A DNA stretch of 64,000 nt from Mucilaginibacter phenanthrenivorans (GTDB lineage: Bacteria > Bacteroidota > Bacteroidia > Sphingobacteriales > Sphingobacteriaceae): contig NZ_JAHVAP010000010.1 in the NCBI RefSeq assembly GCF_024721155.1, forward strand, positions 186,001-250,000. Direction: 5' to 3'. Positions 61,536-64,000 of this stretch are shown here, piece by piece. A program made the translations under genes and the position numbers. How positions within the stretch are numbered: position 1 is the first letter of the stretch; every line of letters begins with the position of its first letter. The notes under the pieces are model-generated. The model ran no database searches. It was not told the DNA's origin and saw only the letters and a program-made list of their open reading frames with translations.

Positions 61536-62420
61536 ATGATAAAAAAAGGGCTTTCAAGATTAGGTACATTCTTTTTATACCTGCTTTCGTTACTTCCCTT
61601 TTGGTTTTTGTACCTGGTGTCTGATATTGTATTTGTAATTCTATACTACATAACCGGTTATCGGCGTAAAGTTGTGCAGGAAAACCTGCGCAATTCCTTC
61701 CCTGAGAAATCTGAGGCTGAGCGTAGTGCAATCGAACGAAAATATTATAAATACATGGCCGACTTGATGATGGAAACCATCAAATCGGTAAGCATGAGTG
61801 AAAAGCAGGTGCGTAAAAGAATGATCCCGACCAACCCGGAATTAGTGGATCATTATTTTAAACAAGGCAAAAGTATTATGGCTGCTGCCGGGCATTACTG
61901 CAACTGGGAAATGGCCTGTTTAAGCTTTGGCTTTTTGACAGAAAAAAAGCGCGTGATCGTTTATAAACCGCAATCCAACGAAGTGTTTACTGATTTCTTT
62001 AACCGTACACGGTCGCGGTTTGGAGCCACGATGATCTCGATGCGGCAAACGCTCCGTAAAATGATTGAATTTAAAAATGAACTTACTTTTACAGTATTAG
62101 CTTCCGATCAAACTCCAACCTTGCAGGACGCTAAATATTTTACTACTTTTTTAAACCAACAAACTGCGGTTTTTTTAGGGATAGAAAAACTTACGAAGGT
62201 GGTAAATTGTGTTGTAGTATTTTATAGGATAGATTTAGTAAAAAGAGGCCATTATACTTATACCTTTGTTCCTTTGGTTGAAGAGCCGGAAAAAACAAAA
62301 CCTTACGAGATCACAGAAATTCACGTAAAGTACCTGGAATCATTAATAAGAGAAAAACCCGAATACTGGCTATGGTCGCACCGGAGATGGAAAATTAAGC
62401 CGGAGGATACACAAAAATGA
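61536..62420 (+). CDS. Lipid A/lysophospholipid acyltransferase (LpxL/HtrB family)
   Basis: A 294-residue membrane-bound acyltransferase. An N-terminal hydrophobic helix is followed by the catalytic H-x4-E motif in AAGHYCNWEMACLSF and the ASDQTPT segment. The family transfers secondary acyl chains to lipid A from acyl-ACP. It is 4 bases overlapping with the following glycosyltransferase gene, so the two are coupled and probably serve envelope lipid or glycan synthesis. Confidence 0.92.
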   Translation: MIKKGLSRLGTFFLYLLSLLPFWFLYLVSDIVFVILYYITGYRRKVVQENLRNSFPEKSEAERSAIERKYYKYMADLMMETIKSVSMSEKQVRKRMIPTNPELVDHYFKQGKSIMAAAGHYCNWEMACLSFGFLTEKKRVIVYKPQSNEVFTDFFNRTRSRFGATMISMRQTLRKMIEFKNELTFTVLASDQTPTLQDAKYFTTFLNQQTAVFLGIEKLTKVVNCVVVFYRIDLVKRGHYTYTFVPLVEEPEKTKPYEITEIHVKYLESLIREKPEYWLWSHRRWKIKPEDTQK

Positions 62421-63460
62421 GTAATACACCCAAAGTTGCCGTAGTTATTTTAAATTGGAACGGCGTTAAACATCTTCGGCAGTTTCTTCCATCGGTACTA
62501 TCCTCGGTATATCCAAACCTTGAAATTGTAGTCGGCGACAATGCATCGACCGATGCGTCTGTAGCGTTTATCAAAGCGGAATATCCATCCATCACGATTA
62601 TCCAAAACGATACTAATTACGGTTTTACAGGTGGCTATAACCGGGTCTTAGAAAAAGTAGACGCTGATTACTTCATTTTGCTTAATTCAGATGTGGAAGT
62701 GTCCCCGGCCTGGATAGCACCGGTCATTAATTTAATGGAAGGCGACCCGCTTATCGCGGCAGCGGCTCCAAAGATAAGGGCTTATAATCAGCGGGAATAT
62801 TTAGAGCACGCCGGCGCTGCAGGAGGTTTTATCGATAGCTACGGCTATCCATTTTGCCAGGGCCGGATGTTTTATGAGATTGAAGCGGATAAGGGGCAAT
62901 ACCAGCAATCAAAAGAAGTATTTTGGGCAACAGGCGCTGCAATGTTCGTGAAAAAAAAATGCTGGCTGGAAGCTGGTGGTTTTGACGACCGCTTTTTTGC
63001 GCACATGGAGGAAATAGATCTGTGCTGGCGCTTAAAAAACATGGGCTACAAGATTATGTACTGCGCCGAGTCTGAGGTATTTCACCTTGGCGGCGGTACA
63101 CTTAATGTTGAAAATCCCTTTAAAACTTATTTAAACTTCAGGAACAATCTCCTGCTGCTGGCAAATAACCTTTCATTTGGCAGGGCCGTGTTTGTCATTT
63201 TTGTCCGCATCTGGATGGACTTGCTGGCCTTGTTCCGTTTTTTAAGCGAGGGCAAGCGTAAGGATGCCTGGGCCGTAAGTAGGGCGCACCAGAACTTTGT
63301 ACTAAGTCTTTTTAAAAGAAATAAATCAAAACGCCCCGCTATCAACAGTAAATCGCATACGTCAAACTCCAAAGGCATGTACAAAGGCAGCCTCGTATGG
63401 GCTTTCTTCGTGAAGAAGAAAAGGCATTTTACTGATCTTGATCCTGATCGCTTTTGTTAG
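62417..63460 (+). CDS. Family 2 glycosyltransferase (rhamnosyltransferase-like)
   Basis: A 347-residue GT-A enzyme: VVILNWNGVKHL at residues 9-20, GDNASTD at 40-46, LLNSDVEVSPAW around 92-103, FFAHMEEIDLCWRLKNMGYK (acceptor ED motif) and FHLGGGTL. The pattern is that of WcaA/WbbL-type rhamnosyl- or glucosyltransferases of surface polysaccharides. Its last 32 bases overlap the 3' end of the convergent mscS-like gene, an unusually tight arrangement. Confidence 0.9.
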   Translation: MSNTPKVAVVILNWNGVKHLRQFLPSVLSSVYPNLEIVVGDNASTDASVAFIKAEYPSITIIQNDTNYGFTGGYNRVLEKVDADYFILLNSDVEVSPAWIAPVINLMEGDPLIAAAAPKIRAYNQREYLEHAGAAGGFIDSYGYPFCQGRMFYEIEADKGQYQQSKEVFWATGAAMFVKKKCWLEAGGFDDRFFAHMEEIDLCWRLKNMGYKIMYCAESEVFHLGGGTLNVENPFKTYLNFRNNLLLLANNLSFGRAVFVIFVRIWMDLLALFRFLSEGKRKDAWAVSRAHQNFVLSLFKRNKSKRPAINSKSHTSNSKGMYKGSLVWAFFVKKKRHFTDLDPDRFC

Positions 63461-64000
63461 TCTCTTCCTTTTTGTCCAATTTGTTTTTCTCCTGATCCGT
63501 TTTTGCATCTAATATTGCAGCAGGGGCGCCATCCGGAAAATGCAGGTATAAATCTTTTTTTGATGAAGGTATCGCGATATCTTGATTTCTAAATGCATCA
63601 AAAATATCAGCCCAAACACGGCTCCTTAGTTCTGAAACAGTACTTATATCAGCTGCCCAGAAAAATAGCTTGAATTCTACAGCACTTTCACTTACATTAT
63701 TCAAGAAGACAGATGGCCCCGGAGTTGTCATTATGTCGTCTCGTTTAACCAGTAAATCCTTCAACAAGGTTTTAACTTTGTTGATGTCGACACCGTAAGC
63801 CGTATTGACTACCAGGCCGACCTGGCGGTTACTGTTACTCAGCGTCCAGTTTATTACGTGGTGCGATATCAGGTCGCCGTTGGGTATGATAACCTCCGCC
63901 CCGTCGCCCGTGGCTACCTTGCTCGACCGAATGCCGATTTCCTTCATGGTTCCTGAAACACCATCAACTTCGATAACATCACCTATTTGAATAGGTTTTT
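63429..64000 (-). CDS. MscS-family mechanosensitive channel, partial (N-terminus outside window)
   Basis: The minus-strand frame is open to the right edge: before the Met at 63947 the translation continues as KPIQIGDVIEVDGVSGTMKE, so the gene starts beyond the window. The visible part is the cytoplasmic MscS beta domain (GDGAEVIIPNGDLISHHVIN) and the alpha/beta domain. It ends in a charged Lys/Glu/Asp tail (DQEKNKLDKKEETNKSDQDQ). MscS channels release solutes on hypo-osmotic shock. The membrane helices are not in view. Confidence 0.9.
   Translation of the reverse strand, partial: KPIQIGDVIEVDGVSGTMKEIGIRSSKVATGDGAEVIIPNGDLISHHVINWTLSNSNRQVGLVVNTAYGVDINKVKTLLKDLLVKRDDIMTTPGPSVFLNNVSESAVEFKLFFWAADISTVSELRSRVWADIFDAFRNQDIAIPSSKKDLYLHFPDGAPAAILDAKTDQEKNKLDKKEETNKSDQDQDQ

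Overview
The window is a chromosomal segment of a Bacteroidota bacterium, most likely family Sphingobacteriaceae (Mucilaginibacter/Pedobacter-like). The evidence is two TonB-dependent outer-membrane receptors with carboxypeptidase-like N-terminal domains, promoters of the Bacteroidota TTTG-N19/20-TAnnTTTG type, a fused siroheme-synthase/TauE protein and L27 with a long Ala/Lys/Glu tail. No rRNA, tRNA, transposase, prophage or CRISPR array was recognised. Both window edges cut genes (a GH3-family protein on the left, an MscS channel on the right).

Layout. 1-4 kb: envelope genes on the minus strand (GH3-like ligase, membrane protein, two family-2 glycosyltransferases). 4-8.6 kb: TPR protein, a frameshifted secreted repeat protein, aldo/keto reductase, small proteins, lipoprotein MsrA. 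8.7-16.3 kb: a complete assimilatory sulfate-reduction operon read leftwards (sulfite reductase, CobA, siroheme synthase-TauE fusion, CysH, CysD, CysN). It is preceded by a short leader peptide with Cys/Met codons and overlapping antiterminator and terminator hairpins, which is an attenuator visible in the sequence. 16.7-24.2 kb: TonB-dependent receptor, LytS/LytR-type two-component pair, second TonB-dependent receptor. 24.3-30.5 kb: Rrf2 regulator, MOSC protein, GMC oxidoreductase, YbjQ, a dicarboxylate/amino-acid symporter, a four-helix-bundle (23S-IVP-like) gene inside inverted repeats, and a small membrane protein. 30.5-38 kb: L21/L27, a frameshifted M1 peptidase, two small TonB-like proteins, polyprenyl synthase, RNase R, a DNA-pol-B-like exonuclease. 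38-48 kb: PBP1C and a 1869-residue alpha-2-macroglobulin, separated by a glycosyltransferase and a second four-helix-bundle gene inside inverted repeats. 48-64 kb: TopA, MnmA, DUF2459 protein, an unlisted 30-residue membrane microprotein, ProA/ProB, the phosphate operon (porin-PstSCAB), WbqC-like protein, LpxL-type acyltransferase, glycosyltransferase, MscS.

The most distinctive feature is a set of at least ten long imperfect intergenic palindromes. Each is built by reiterating one short word (GTTGATT, AGAGATTAG, AATTAGTGA, GTTGTAGTT) on one side and its complement on the other. They begin at or inside the stop codons of neighbouring genes. Most enclose only a short loop, but two enclose exactly one 124-residue four-helix-bundle gene. 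That is the best candidate for an undescribed element here. A second, unrelated palindrome family (GTCATTGCGAGG...) occurs twice, once inside the cys operon.

Functionally the window joins sulfate assimilation (ATP sulfurylase, APS reductase, sulfite reductase and siroheme synthesis in one transcript), high-affinity phosphate uptake, proline synthesis, and periplasmic cell-wall repair and defence (PBP1C with alpha-2-macroglobulin).
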